NCBI GenBank assembly: GCA_963830485.1
Contig: CAWHNE010000029.1
Span: 62,001-126,000 of the forward strand
Direction of reading: 5' to 3'
DNA length: 64,000 nt
Source of the DNA: CAIWHR01 sp963830485
GTDB taxonomy: Bacteria > Pseudomonadota > Gammaproteobacteria > Burkholderiales > Casimicrobiaceae
Shown here: positions 17,601 to 23,988 of the stretch, in pieces
Layout: each line of letters starts with the position of its first letter
Position numbering within the stretch: position 1 is the first letter of the stretch
The notes under the pieces: generated by a model
What the model was told of the DNA's origin: nothing
What the model saw: only the letters and a program-made list of their open reading frames with translations
Databases searched by the model: none
Made by a program: the position numbers and the translations under genes

Positions 17601-19722
17601 TCGGCTCCGAGCCCAGCGTGTGGAAGCCTACGCGGTAGGTGTCGTCCAGCTGGTCGAACGCGAGCGAGGACGTGGTCTTCGCGGCGAGTGAGCGCAGCCG
17701 GTAGTACGCGAACCAGTTCGCGTAGTTGGTGATCTCCTGCGTGTAGTTGCGCGTCGCCGGTATCCCTGTCAACTGGTCGGTGTAGGGATAGGTGCGGCCG
17801 TCGTTCACCAAGGCGATGCGGTGGAACTGCCCGTACTTGACGTTCTGGAACTGCGTCAGGTCGTTCGCCGGCTTGCACACGCCGGCGCCGAAGCCTCGCC
17901 ACTGCCCGTTGACCGTCGAGTCGATGTTGTCGCAGAACTGGACGCTGTCGATCGTGTAGTAGTGGCGCGGGATGTTGATCGTCGTACCGATCGTCGGGCA
18001 GCTGGTGCCCGTGGAATACCCCTGTGCGCCGGTGCCGAAGTGGCCGAGCTGCGTGTACGGCGCGATGCCCGTCTTGTTGGCGGCGTAGACGTCGCCGATG
18101 TTGATCCGCGGGTACGTGAACGGCCCGCCCGCCGCGGGCGCACCGCTGACCGCGTAGACCTGGTTGTTGTGGCGGCAGACGTAGCCCTGCGCATTCGAGT
18201 CCTGCAGCAGTGTCGTCGCCGGCACCAAGGGGGCATTTGCCACCGGATCCCACAGCGTCGCCGTGCACGCCGGGCTGCTGACGGGGACATAGCTGTAGAT
18301 CGGAACGCCCGCGCTGCAGCCGTTCGGAGCCGGCGCAGGCTGGTCCGGGCATTCGGCGACGTTGCAGCCCGGCACGCCGCAGACGGTCGTGCATCCGGCA
18401 CCGGTGATGCTGCACTTCTTGGTATTGGGGGGCTGATAGTCCGCGTTGCACGTGCACGACAGGCATTCCGGCGCGGTGCCGGTGCCGGGTGAGAAGCTGT
18501 CCGAACCGCCGACGCTCGGGAGGCAGTAGAGCGCATTCGGAGTCTTGCAGGCCGCCGGCGTGAAGTTTCGGAGCGCCACAGTCGGATTGCAGGTCTTGCC
18601 CGGGGTGCTGAGGTTGCACGTCTGCTTCTGGGGCGCGCAGGGGAGCCCGCCGCAGGTCGGCGTGCCGCCGAGCGTGCAGCCGATGATCGCGCCCGTCGTC
18701 TTCGGCCAGTACGGCGACGACCTGTCGCAGTAGAGGATCTTGTTTGTGAGCTGACGATAGAAGTACTGGGTGCCCGTCGCGCCCGACGACGACTGGTACG
18801 GGTAGTTGTAGTCTTCCAGAACGGCCGGCGCGCCGGAGGCGATGGACGCGTCGTACTTCGTGCCGTTGATCCGGCACCAGGCGCCGGTTCCCGCCTGGTA
18901 TTCGCCGTTCGGATCACCGACGTCGGCGATGGTCAGGCTGCTCGCCGCACCGCCCGAGGTGATCGGCCAGTCGGTATTGCAGTACAGCGGCACCGCCACC
19001 TTCACCGTGAGGTTGGCGTGCGTGTTCGGCGCCGTGAAGGGGTCCGTCTGGACATTGTTGAAGAACGCCTGGTTGCCGAGGCCGTCGGTGTCCGACCCGA
19101 TCGTGTGGGTCAGCGGGGTGCGGTCGTACTTGACCGGAGGCTGGTAGTTGACGCTCGTGTCATAGGCGAGGTGGTTGAAGCTCGCCGCGTAGAACGGCGG
19201 CGAGTTGAACGTGCTGAGCGCGCCGACGCTGCACGGCGCGACCGTCGTGCCGCTGCGGCAATACGCAGAACCGATCGAGTACTTGATGGTCCCCGTGGCC
19301 GGCGTGGCCGGCGCGCCCACGACGCTGATCGTGAACTTCGTTCCGCTGAGGATCGACTGGACCTTGAACTCGCCGTTGTACTCGGGCTGGTTCGCGCCGA
19401 GGATGATGACCCACTGGCCGACCGACAAGGCTGCCGTCGAGGCGACGGTCACCGTGGCCACGGCGCCGGCGCGGGTGATCGAGGTCACGTTCGCCACGGC
19501 CGCCCCGGCGATGACCCAGTCGGGCAGGTAGTTGAATTGCATGCTGCCCGAGTCATCGAGCGTGTAGACGATGTTGGGCTTCGCGGTCACCTTCGACGCG
19601 ATCGGAATGTCGGCGAGCGGCGTCTGCGCCCGGGCGTCGGCGAGCGGGCCGAGGACGAGGCCGATGCTCACCAGCGCGACGAGCGCCTGGCGGACGGATT
19701 GAATGAAGAATTTCGGGGTCAT
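14638..19722 (-). CDS. pilY1: Type IV pilus tip adhesin PilY1
   Basis: PilY1 is the large calcium-binding protein at the tip of type IV pili, needed for pilus biogenesis, adhesion and surface sensing. It has 1694 residues. The N-terminus is a signal peptide ending near ADARAQ. At residues 56-61 lies DDSGSM, the MIDAS-like D-x-S-x-S motif of the von Willebrand A region. The C-terminal half holds the PilY1 beta-propeller, seen in DRVVAAANDGMVHVFDS, VVGGMGKGGSAYYALDL and VIVTSGYNN. Residues 332-469 form a cysteine-rich insertion with 17 cysteines, which is unusual. It follows pilX by 25 bases. No frameshift was found despite its length. Confidence 0.95.
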   Translation of the reverse strand: MTPKFFIQSVRQALVALVSIGLVLGPLADARAQTPLADIPIASKVTAKPNIVYTLDDSGSMQFNYLPDWVIAGAAVANVTSITRAGAVATVTVASTAALSVGQWVIILGANQPEYNGEFKVQSILSGTKFTISVVGAPATPATGTIKYSIGSAYCRSGTTVAPCSVGALSTFNSPPFYAASFNHLAYDTSVNYQPPVKYDRTPLTHTIGSDTDGLGNQAFFNNVQTDPFTAPNTHANLTVKVAVPLYCNTDWPITSGGAASSLTIADVGDPNGEYQAGTGAWCRINGTKYDASIASGAPAVLEDYNYPYQSSSGATGTQYFYRQLTNKILYCDRSSPYWPKTTGAIIGCTLGGTPTCGGLPCAPQKQTCNLSTPGKTCNPTVALRNFTPAACKTPNALYCLPSVGGSDSFSPGTGTAPECLSCTCNADYQPPNTKKCSITGAGCTTVCGVPGCNVAECPDQPAPAPNGCSAGVPIYSYVPVSSPACTATLWDPVANAPLVPATTLLQDSNAQGYVCRHNNQVYAVSGAPAAGGPFTYPRINIGDVYAANKTGIAPYTQLGHFGTGAQGYSTGTSCPTIGTTINIPRHYYTIDSVQFCDNIDSTVNGQWRGFGAGVCKPANDLTQFQNVKYGQFHRIALVNDGRTYPYTDQLTGIPATRNYTQEITNYANWFAYYRLRSLAAKTTSSLAFDQLDDTYRVGFHTLGSEPTPIGTGIPITWVDVDDFKPGAGQHRNLWWNALFAVPTVTNYKTPTLSAMLRIGNLFQTGTAGGLPATVASLPAGAKDPLKDSSGNVVSCQSNYHILFTDGFTNQIALPGVAGEKDNVTPAAWPPPGLLADGVTPNPDNVLPDLPVASPWPAPFKWGTTPVPDTAADIGMYYWARDLRAGVKDDVPSWSGKTPNDIDPTKDVAWWQHVQFSALSFGSAGTLDVENQPATLANIVGGTVQWPDVTSPNNPPLPASNKGAVSIDDLWHATVNARGAYVFATSPLEVQYGLGAILAGISNQRKSRAGAAFAGQVLSTTNDIIYEATIEQGWAGDLLKVQIDSDPTSPTAGQEIATLWRASPVLWDRVLNTGQIAPAFVGDEPWMDETKRRIVTFDGIAKVAFRATAAGPAGKLSGAQLGTLSPSGFMQRRMVAYLRGGTTYKTTAADPGTPGTVMTIEGTSIGQFRKRSGPLGDISNAQPLVVSAPSRPDRSSTPAPIPGYAGFVAAQKAAGYKDRVVAAANDGMVHVFDSVDGHEIFAYVPSSLLRTTVDANGRPTGIQALTFQDGGVPLYKHHFYVDSSPRTADVDLNSAGVKGGGSDWHTIVVGGMGKGGSAYYALDLTDGNATDESQAAAKLLWEFSDADWRYTYGRPIIVKTYQYGWTVIVTSGYNNVSGEGRIYLLDPKTGKPHNAAQPYISTGAVSCLGPDGVTTQTSGLAQINGFTKDFHNQFVEQVYGGDLCGNLWRFDLTATSGNYPAPQLFAVLTDPVGKPQPITTAPQIEIDLANGVDRYVFIGTGRLLDVADFTTPTIPQAQTMYAIRDDKLDTPIPDGDPALPIAPRSTLAAVPAGGAPVAGGAPNGWFHDLPDGSGGPGAPNERIVIDVEGDVNTVTYIGTQTTNDVCTIALPANIYAREFATGTSLINDPLNGWFYHDDAGGVGMQIIGMQDPTTGAITLAGLLSHEIPGTKPIAFKNPSTFGRNRMSWRLLTGE

Positions 19723-19747
19723 GGCGGCCTTCCCTGAGCGTCGGCGA

Positions 19748-20389
19748 TCAGTGCAGCATCGTCTGCGCGTACGTTGCCGTATTGGTACCCGGAAGATCGA
19801 TGCGAATGGTGACGCGATACAAAGGAATGGGCGGGAGCGTCGGCCCCTTGAGCTTCATCGACGTCTTGGCCGGCGAGACTTTCGGCGGCTGCGAGTCGCA
19901 GTACTGGGTCTTATCAATGAACGTCAGCACCGCCGGCGCAGGAGGAACGGGCGCCGCGGGACTGCAGATGCGCTCGATCACCGAGCGCACTTCGGCGTTG
20001 GTGGTCGGGTAGACGTCGGCCGCACCGAACGGGTAGGCCGCCTTCATCGTCGAGTACGTGCCGCCGAGCACCGCCGGCAGCCCGTTCGGCATCTCGCCCG
20101 CCTGGAGCTTGCCGTAGTAGTGATGCGCGTTGTCGACGTCGGTGTCGGGGTTGAGCGTCTTGCTCACGTAGAGCCAGTCGACCGCCTGCTCGATCGCGAG
20201 ATTGACGGCCGTGACCGACGCCTCGCGGAACGCGATGTTGCCCGCCGCCGAGCCGGACGTGTCGACCGCCCGGATCAGCGCGACGCCGGCAAGGCTCAGC
20301 ACGACCATCGCGATCAGCGCGACGAAGAGGACGACGCCGCGCTGGGCGCGGGGCATGGCGAGGCGTTGTGCGTGGGGGGCCATGGGCAT
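19748..20389 (-). CDS. pilX: Type IV pilus minor pilin PilX
   Basis: A 213-residue minor pilin that joins the priming complex at the pilus tip with PilV, PilW and PilY1. The N-terminus, starting at ATG 20389, carries a basic stretch then QRGVVLFVALIAMVVLSLAGVALIR. This is the PilX-type hydrophobic helix, in which the usual Glu5 is absent. It is followed by a variable globular part with cysteines near the C-terminus (ERICSP and QYCDSQ). Start and pilW stop overlap (TGATG), so the two are coupled. The position immediately before pilY1 supports the name. Confidence 0.88.
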   Translation of the reverse strand: MPMAPHAQRLAMPRAQRGVVLFVALIAMVVLSLAGVALIRAVDTSGSAAGNIAFREASVTAVNLAIEQAVDWLYVSKTLNPDTDVDNAHHYYGKLQAGEMPNGLPAVLGGTYSTMKAAYPFGAADVYPTTNAEVRSVIERICSPAAPVPPAPAVLTFIDKTQYCDSQPPKVSPAKTSMKLKGPTLPPIPLYRVTIRIDLPGTNTATYAQTMLH

Positions 20390-21591
20390 CACGTTCCGTT
20401 GTTGTAGATCGCGTTGCGCATCGGGACGATCGTCTCGTAGGTCCGGTGCCGCCAGCCGTCCTGCAGCACCGCGTTCGTGATGGGGATCCAGCCCTGGCAG
20501 GCCGCGGCCGTGTGCGCCGAGCAGTCGAAGAGCGTCGCCGTCTGACCGACGAGCGCCGGGTCCTTGAGGTCGGGCTCGTCGCTGCGCACGACGATGGCGA
20601 TGCGCACGGCGCGGATGCGCGCGAGCAACGCGGAAGTCCACGGGGACGCGCCCGGCGCGGGCGGCATGAAATCGTCGGGCGTGTAGTTGAGGCCGCACAT
20701 GCCGCTTGCCGTCGCCGACGTCCACGTAACCACGCCGTTGTTCGCGCAATCGACACCGTATTGCGCCTTCATCAGCACGACGTTTTGCGCGATCGGGACC
20801 GCCGGCGCGCCGGCGAGCAGGTCGGTGGTGCGGAGCTGACAATTTTTCGTCGAGTCGCACGGGCCGACACCCGGGCCGACGTCGAAGAGCGTACGCGTCG
20901 CCTCGCCGGCCTGCCCCAGGTTGAGGACGCTCGGGCCGTCGACGGCGCCTGAGGGCTTGTAGAGCTTCGTGACGCCCCCGTGGGACAGCCCGACCATCCC
21001 GGTGGTGACGTTGCCCAGCGAATCGCCGGGGGTCACCGCCGTGACCTGGGTGAGCTCGCAATCGCCGTTCTTGGCGTTGAGGATGATCCGGTCATTGACG
21101 CGGAAGCCGTTCGGGCTCTGCACGTAGACGGTGTCGGTCCCGACGGTCATCGGTTTGTCGACGATCATGACCGAGTTGACGACGTGCACCGGCGTGGCGT
21201 AGGTGACGATGAGCTGGTCCGACACGTTCGCGCTCCCGCCGTCGCGGATCAGCACGGGCATGGGCCGGATGGCGCGGGCGCCGGCGGCCGCGAAGAAGCC
21301 GGCCGGGGCGGTCCAGTTCGGGTCGCCCAGCCTGCACGTCGCGAGGTTCGCGGCATCGAGGGCGATTCCGGTGCCGGCGTTGCCGATCTCGCGCGCGAGC
21401 ATGAACTGCGCGAAGAGGCCGGTCGTCTGCGCGTCGGCGACGCCGACCGTCGTCCGCTTGTAACCCTCGGCAAGCGAGAAGACGTTGAAGATCGCGAGGA
21501 TGACGATCATCCCGATCAGGATGCCGACCATCACCTCGACGATGCCCATGCCGCGCTGGCGGGCGGGAGAGCGTTGCGAAAGGGCCATCAT
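20389..21591 (-). CDS. pilW: Type IV pilus minor pilin PilW
   Basis: A 400-residue minor pilin needed for assembly of the tip complex. The type III signal is RGMGIVEVMVGILIGMIVILAIFNVFS, with Glu a few residues after the cleavage glycine. The long variable domain has scattered cysteines (for example GPCDSTKNCQL and SGMCGLNY). Length and order between pilV and pilX are normal for the betaproteobacterial cluster. The start overlaps the pilV stop and the stop overlaps the pilX start, indicating one polycistronic message. Confidence 0.9.
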   Translation of the reverse strand: MMALSQRSPARQRGMGIVEVMVGILIGMIVILAIFNVFSLAEGYKRTTVGVADAQTTGLFAQFMLAREIGNAGTGIALDAANLATCRLGDPNWTAPAGFFAAAGARAIRPMPVLIRDGGSANVSDQLIVTYATPVHVVNSVMIVDKPMTVGTDTVYVQSPNGFRVNDRIILNAKNGDCELTQVTAVTPGDSLGNVTTGMVGLSHGGVTKLYKPSGAVDGPSVLNLGQAGEATRTLFDVGPGVGPCDSTKNCQLRTTDLLAGAPAVPIAQNVVLMKAQYGVDCANNGVVTWTSATASGMCGLNYTPDDFMPPAPGASPWTSALLARIRAVRIAIVVRSDEPDLKDPALVGQTATLFDCSAHTAAACQGWIPITNAVLQDGWRHRTYETIVPMRNAIYNNGT

Positions 21592-22074
21592 GGATTACCT
21601 GCCACCGTGGCGACGATTTCGTACTTGTGCGCGAGCGAGCCTGCGGGCTCGCCGGGCGCCTGCCAGAAGATCTGGATGTGCACGTCGGTGGCCTGTGGCG
21701 TGAGGCCCGGCGTGACGGTCACCTTGGGAGCATTGCCGGGGATGTTGGCGCCCGGGGAGCCGCTGCGCCGCCCAAGCCTTGAACTCGGTGTAGTTGGGGC
21801 CGCCGGCCGTGTCGTCGAAGTCGGCCATGAGCTGCGCGGTCTTGGGGTCGTGGACCCACATCTGGCCAAGCAACGCATTCGCGAGGTACGCGGCCTCGGC
21901 ACGGTACTGCGCGTCGTCGACGTTCTGGATCGCGCGCGCCTGCAGCCCGATCAGTCCGAGCAGGCCGAGCGCGACGATCAGGACCGAGATCAGCGCCTCG
22001 AGCAGGAAGCTGCCGCGCTGCGCCGAGGCGCGCGGCGGGTTCGGTGGAGCAGGACGTCGCTTCATCTCGCGCAT
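21588..22074 (-). CDS. pilV: Type IV pilus minor pilin PilV, with one apparent frameshift
   Basis: PilV is a small minor pilin of the tip complex. The prepilin signal is QRGSFLLEALISVLIVALGLLGLIG, followed by QARAIQNVDDAQYRAEA, both typical. The reading frame breaks after FKAWAAQRLPG. Removing one base from the GGGG run at 21754-21757 (CCCC on the coding strand) joins it to GANIPGNAPKVTVTPG and then HIQIFWQAPGEP, ending at 21588. The repaired protein is about 161 residues, normal for PilV. The break is probably a sequence error. The stop overlaps the pilW start. Confidence 0.85.
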
Positions 22075-22083
22075 TCCGTTCGA

Positions 22084-22635
22084 TCAGGGCGGACAGCCCT
22101 TGGGGTCGGTGGCCGGCCACTTCGGGTCGCAGATCTTGATGCCGGTGCGGCCGCCGCCGACGAGCACATTGAGGTCGCGTGCGCCTGCGACGCCTGTCGC
22201 GGACGTGACCTGCACTTGAGCGAGCGTGCCGCTTCCGTCGCACGGGGCCTCGATGACACCGAGGCTCGAGAACTGCACTTTCGTAACGCCGGCGGGGAGG
22301 ACCGCGAAAGCGGCCAGGTTGGCGCCCTCCTGAAAGGTTGCCAGCTGCAGCGGCGTGCCCACGACGCCGCAGGTCACGCGGTCGATTTGCTGTGCAGTCC
22401 AACCGCCGGTCCCGACGATCGGGCTGAGAACGAACTCGACCGTGCTGTTGCGCGCGACCGCCTGGCTCTGCGCATAGCGCAGGCCGCTCGCGATCGACTC
22501 GACGGCGTTGCGGATCTGCGCGTCGGCGATCCACACCTGGTAGCTCGGCAGCGCGAGCACGACCAGGAGCGCCGCGATCGCGAGCCCGATCATGAGCTCG
22601 ACCAGCGTGAAGCCGGCGGGGCGCGGCTGCGTCAT
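22084..22635 (-). CDS. Pseudopilin-like minor pilin, GspH/FimT family
   Basis: A 183-residue pilin-like protein. The cleavable N-terminus PAGFTLVELMIGLAIAALLVVLALPSY has the classic G/FTLVE site. The segment RYAQSQAVARNSTVEFVL fits the GspH/FimT family, whose members are minor components that start pilus assembly. The ATG at 22635 (TQPRPAGF) is preferred over an upstream one because it gives a short leader and overlaps the pilE stop. Two cysteine-containing segments near the C-terminus (KICDPKW and KGCPP) may form a disulfide. Confidence 0.85.
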   Translation of the reverse strand: MTQPRPAGFTLVELMIGLAIAALLVVLALPSYQVWIADAQIRNAVESIASGLRYAQSQAVARNSTVEFVLSPIVGTGGWTAQQIDRVTCGVVGTPLQLATFQEGANLAAFAVLPAGVTKVQFSSLGVIEAPCDGSGTLAQVQVTSATGVAGARDLNVLVGGGRTGIKICDPKWPATDPKGCPP

Positions 22636-23102
22636 CAGCACGAACCGTCCTTGCGCACGGCCCAGCACGCGGCATTCGTGTACTTGCCGCCGGGGCCGGC
22701 CGACGTCTTGGCGTTGGCTTGGTCGACCGTATAGAGGAAGCCGGCCATGCCGCGCGCGCCGTTACCGGTAGCGCTGACGAGATAGGTCTGCGGCGGGCCC
22801 GCCACCGCTGTGCAGGTGATCTGGAAATTGTCGTTGACGGCCGAGTACGGAGGATTGGCGACGCCACAGCCGCCAGGCCCGCCGCCTAGGTAGGTCCGAT
22901 TGTCCATGAAGAACTTTTCCATCTGCGTGCGCATATTGCCAAGCTGCGTCGTGCCGTCGATGATCTTGCTTCGCGTCACCGAGTCGCCGTACATCGGAAC
23001 GGCGATCGCGGCCAGGATGCCGATCACGACCACGACGATCATCAACTCGAGCAGCGTGAAGCCCGCGTTCGAACGTACGGTTGCTAGCCGGGTGTGGTGC
23101 AT
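22635..23102 (-). CDS. pilE: Type IV pilin, PilE family
   Basis: A 155-residue pilin. The signal is a 14-residue leader ending in glycine followed by FTLLELMIVVVVIGILAAIAVP, with Glu5 present. The C-terminal domain contains a Cys pair region (GGCGV, ITCTAV) and ends in AACWAVRKDGSC, the disulfide-bound D-region of type IV pilins. In betaproteobacteria this PilE sits with pilVWXY1 and is usually a minor rather than the major pilin. Candidate promoter elements are 25 bases upstream. Its stop overlaps the next start. Confidence 0.88.
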   Translation of the reverse strand: MHHTRLATVRSNAGFTLLELMIVVVVIGILAAIAVPMYGDSVTRSKIIDGTTQLGNMRTQMEKFFMDNRTYLGGGPGGCGVANPPYSAVNDNFQITCTAVAGPPQTYLVSATGNGARGMAGFLYTVDQANAKTSAGPGGKYTNAACWAVRKDGSC

Positions 23103-23126
23103 GGAACTCCCCTTTGCGATGACGCT

Positions 23127-23155
23127 ATCCTAGGGGCCGGCCGGGCGTGCCGCAA
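23127..23155 (-). promoter_or_regulatory. Candidate sigma-70 promoter for the pilE-pilY1 operon
   Basis: On the minus strand TTGCGG (23155-23150) and TAGGAT (23132-23127) are separated by 17 bases, with the start codon 25 bases beyond the -10. A sigma-54 TGGCAC-N5-TTGC site was looked for and is not convincing. The first gene (23256-23801) would need its own promoter. Confidence 0.35.
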
Positions 23156-23255
23156 ACGATCCCGACCAATGGGCTCCCTGCGGGAACGGACGGTGAAGAC
23201 CCGCCGCTCCCGGGCATCGCGCCGGCGCAACAGCGCGACGAACGGCCGCGGGACG

Positions 23256-23801
23256 TCAGGGGCAGGTCGCCGCGGTGCGCTGGATGCGCGCGCGTCCGCT
23301 GTGCGCAAGCACGACGTCCACCGCGCGCCGTCCGCTCCTGCACACGGTGAACGTTCCCATCTGCAACCCGCCGCGCAGGAGCCGCGTGTTGCCGAGGCTC
23401 GTGTACGACACGTAGTCCTCGACCGGGCGATTGCCGCGGATCGTGATGCCCGGTGTCGCGGGACCTTCGACGCGCAGCACGAGCTGGCCCGCGTCGACCG
23501 CACCATCGCGATCACCATCGACGTGGACGATGTAGCCTTCCTCCCAGCCGCCGGCCGTCGCGCAGTCGCGCAGATCGGCGGACTTGCACAGGTTGACCGG
23601 ACGGCCGCGCTTCACAGCTTCCGCTCGTGCGATGCTCATCGTGCCCGCGAGCTTCTGCGCGTGGTTCAGCACCTGATAGTCGGCGATCCAGTCGCCATAG
23701 ACGGGCAGTGCGAGGGTCGCCAGCGCCGCAGCGAGCGCGAGACCGATCAGGAGTTCGATCAGCGTGACGCCGGGCGCGATGCGCGGTGAACGAGCGTCCA
23801 T
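23256..23801 (-). CDS. fimT: Second pseudopilin-like minor pilin, GspH/FimT family
   Basis: A 181-residue pilin-like protein. After a short leader the N-terminus reads GVTLIELLIGLALAAALATLALPVYGDW, with the prepilin Glu5. It continues with QKLAGTMSIARAEAVKRGRPVNLCKS, a FimT/FimU hallmark in which chosen strands expose cysteines. The end TVCRSGRRAVDVVLAHSGRARI matches the same family. It is separated from pilE by 153 bases but lies on the same strand, and such a fimT gene at the head of the minor pilin cluster is common. It is distinct from the paralogue at 22084-22635. Confidence 0.83.
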   Translation of the reverse strand: MDARSPRIAPGVTLIELLIGLALAAALATLALPVYGDWIADYQVLNHAQKLAGTMSIARAEAVKRGRPVNLCKSADLRDCATAGGWEEGYIVHVDGDRDGAVDAGQLVLRVEGPATPGITIRGNRPVEDYVSYTSLGNTRLLRGGLQMGTFTVCRSGRRAVDVVLAHSGRARIQRTAATCP

Positions 23802-23900
23802 CGTGACCTCCGTTCGCGGACGGCCGGCGGGACCGGCCCGTCCCCGATGCTCGGACGCGGGGCGTCGCGCCGCAATCGGTCGAACGGCCGACGGCGGGGC

Positions 23901-23931
23901 TTGACAGCAATTATTTTATGCTTAATATATT
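23901..23931 (+). promoter_or_regulatory. AT-rich promoter/operator of the aromatic CoA operon
   Basis: TTGACA (23901-23906), a 16-base spacer and TAATAT (23923-23928) make the best consensus promoter in the window. It sits in a conspicuous AT island. The -10 lies inside TTAATATATTTAA, a near-palindrome with a perfect AATATATT core. AT-rich dyads overlapping the -10 are typical MarR operators, and a MarR gene is second in this operon, so autoregulation is likely. The inducer would presumably be the aromatic acid or its CoA ester. Confidence 0.65.
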
Positions 23932-23988
23932 TAACCCTAAAGGGCTTGCCGGCGCTGGGGTCGCGCCGGGGGCTTCGAGAGGAGAGCA

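Noticed and set aside
23100..23170. Sigma-54 promoter upstream of pilE
   Set aside because: GCGGCACGCCCGG only loosely resembles TGGCAC-N5-TTGC and lacks the GC doublet spacing.
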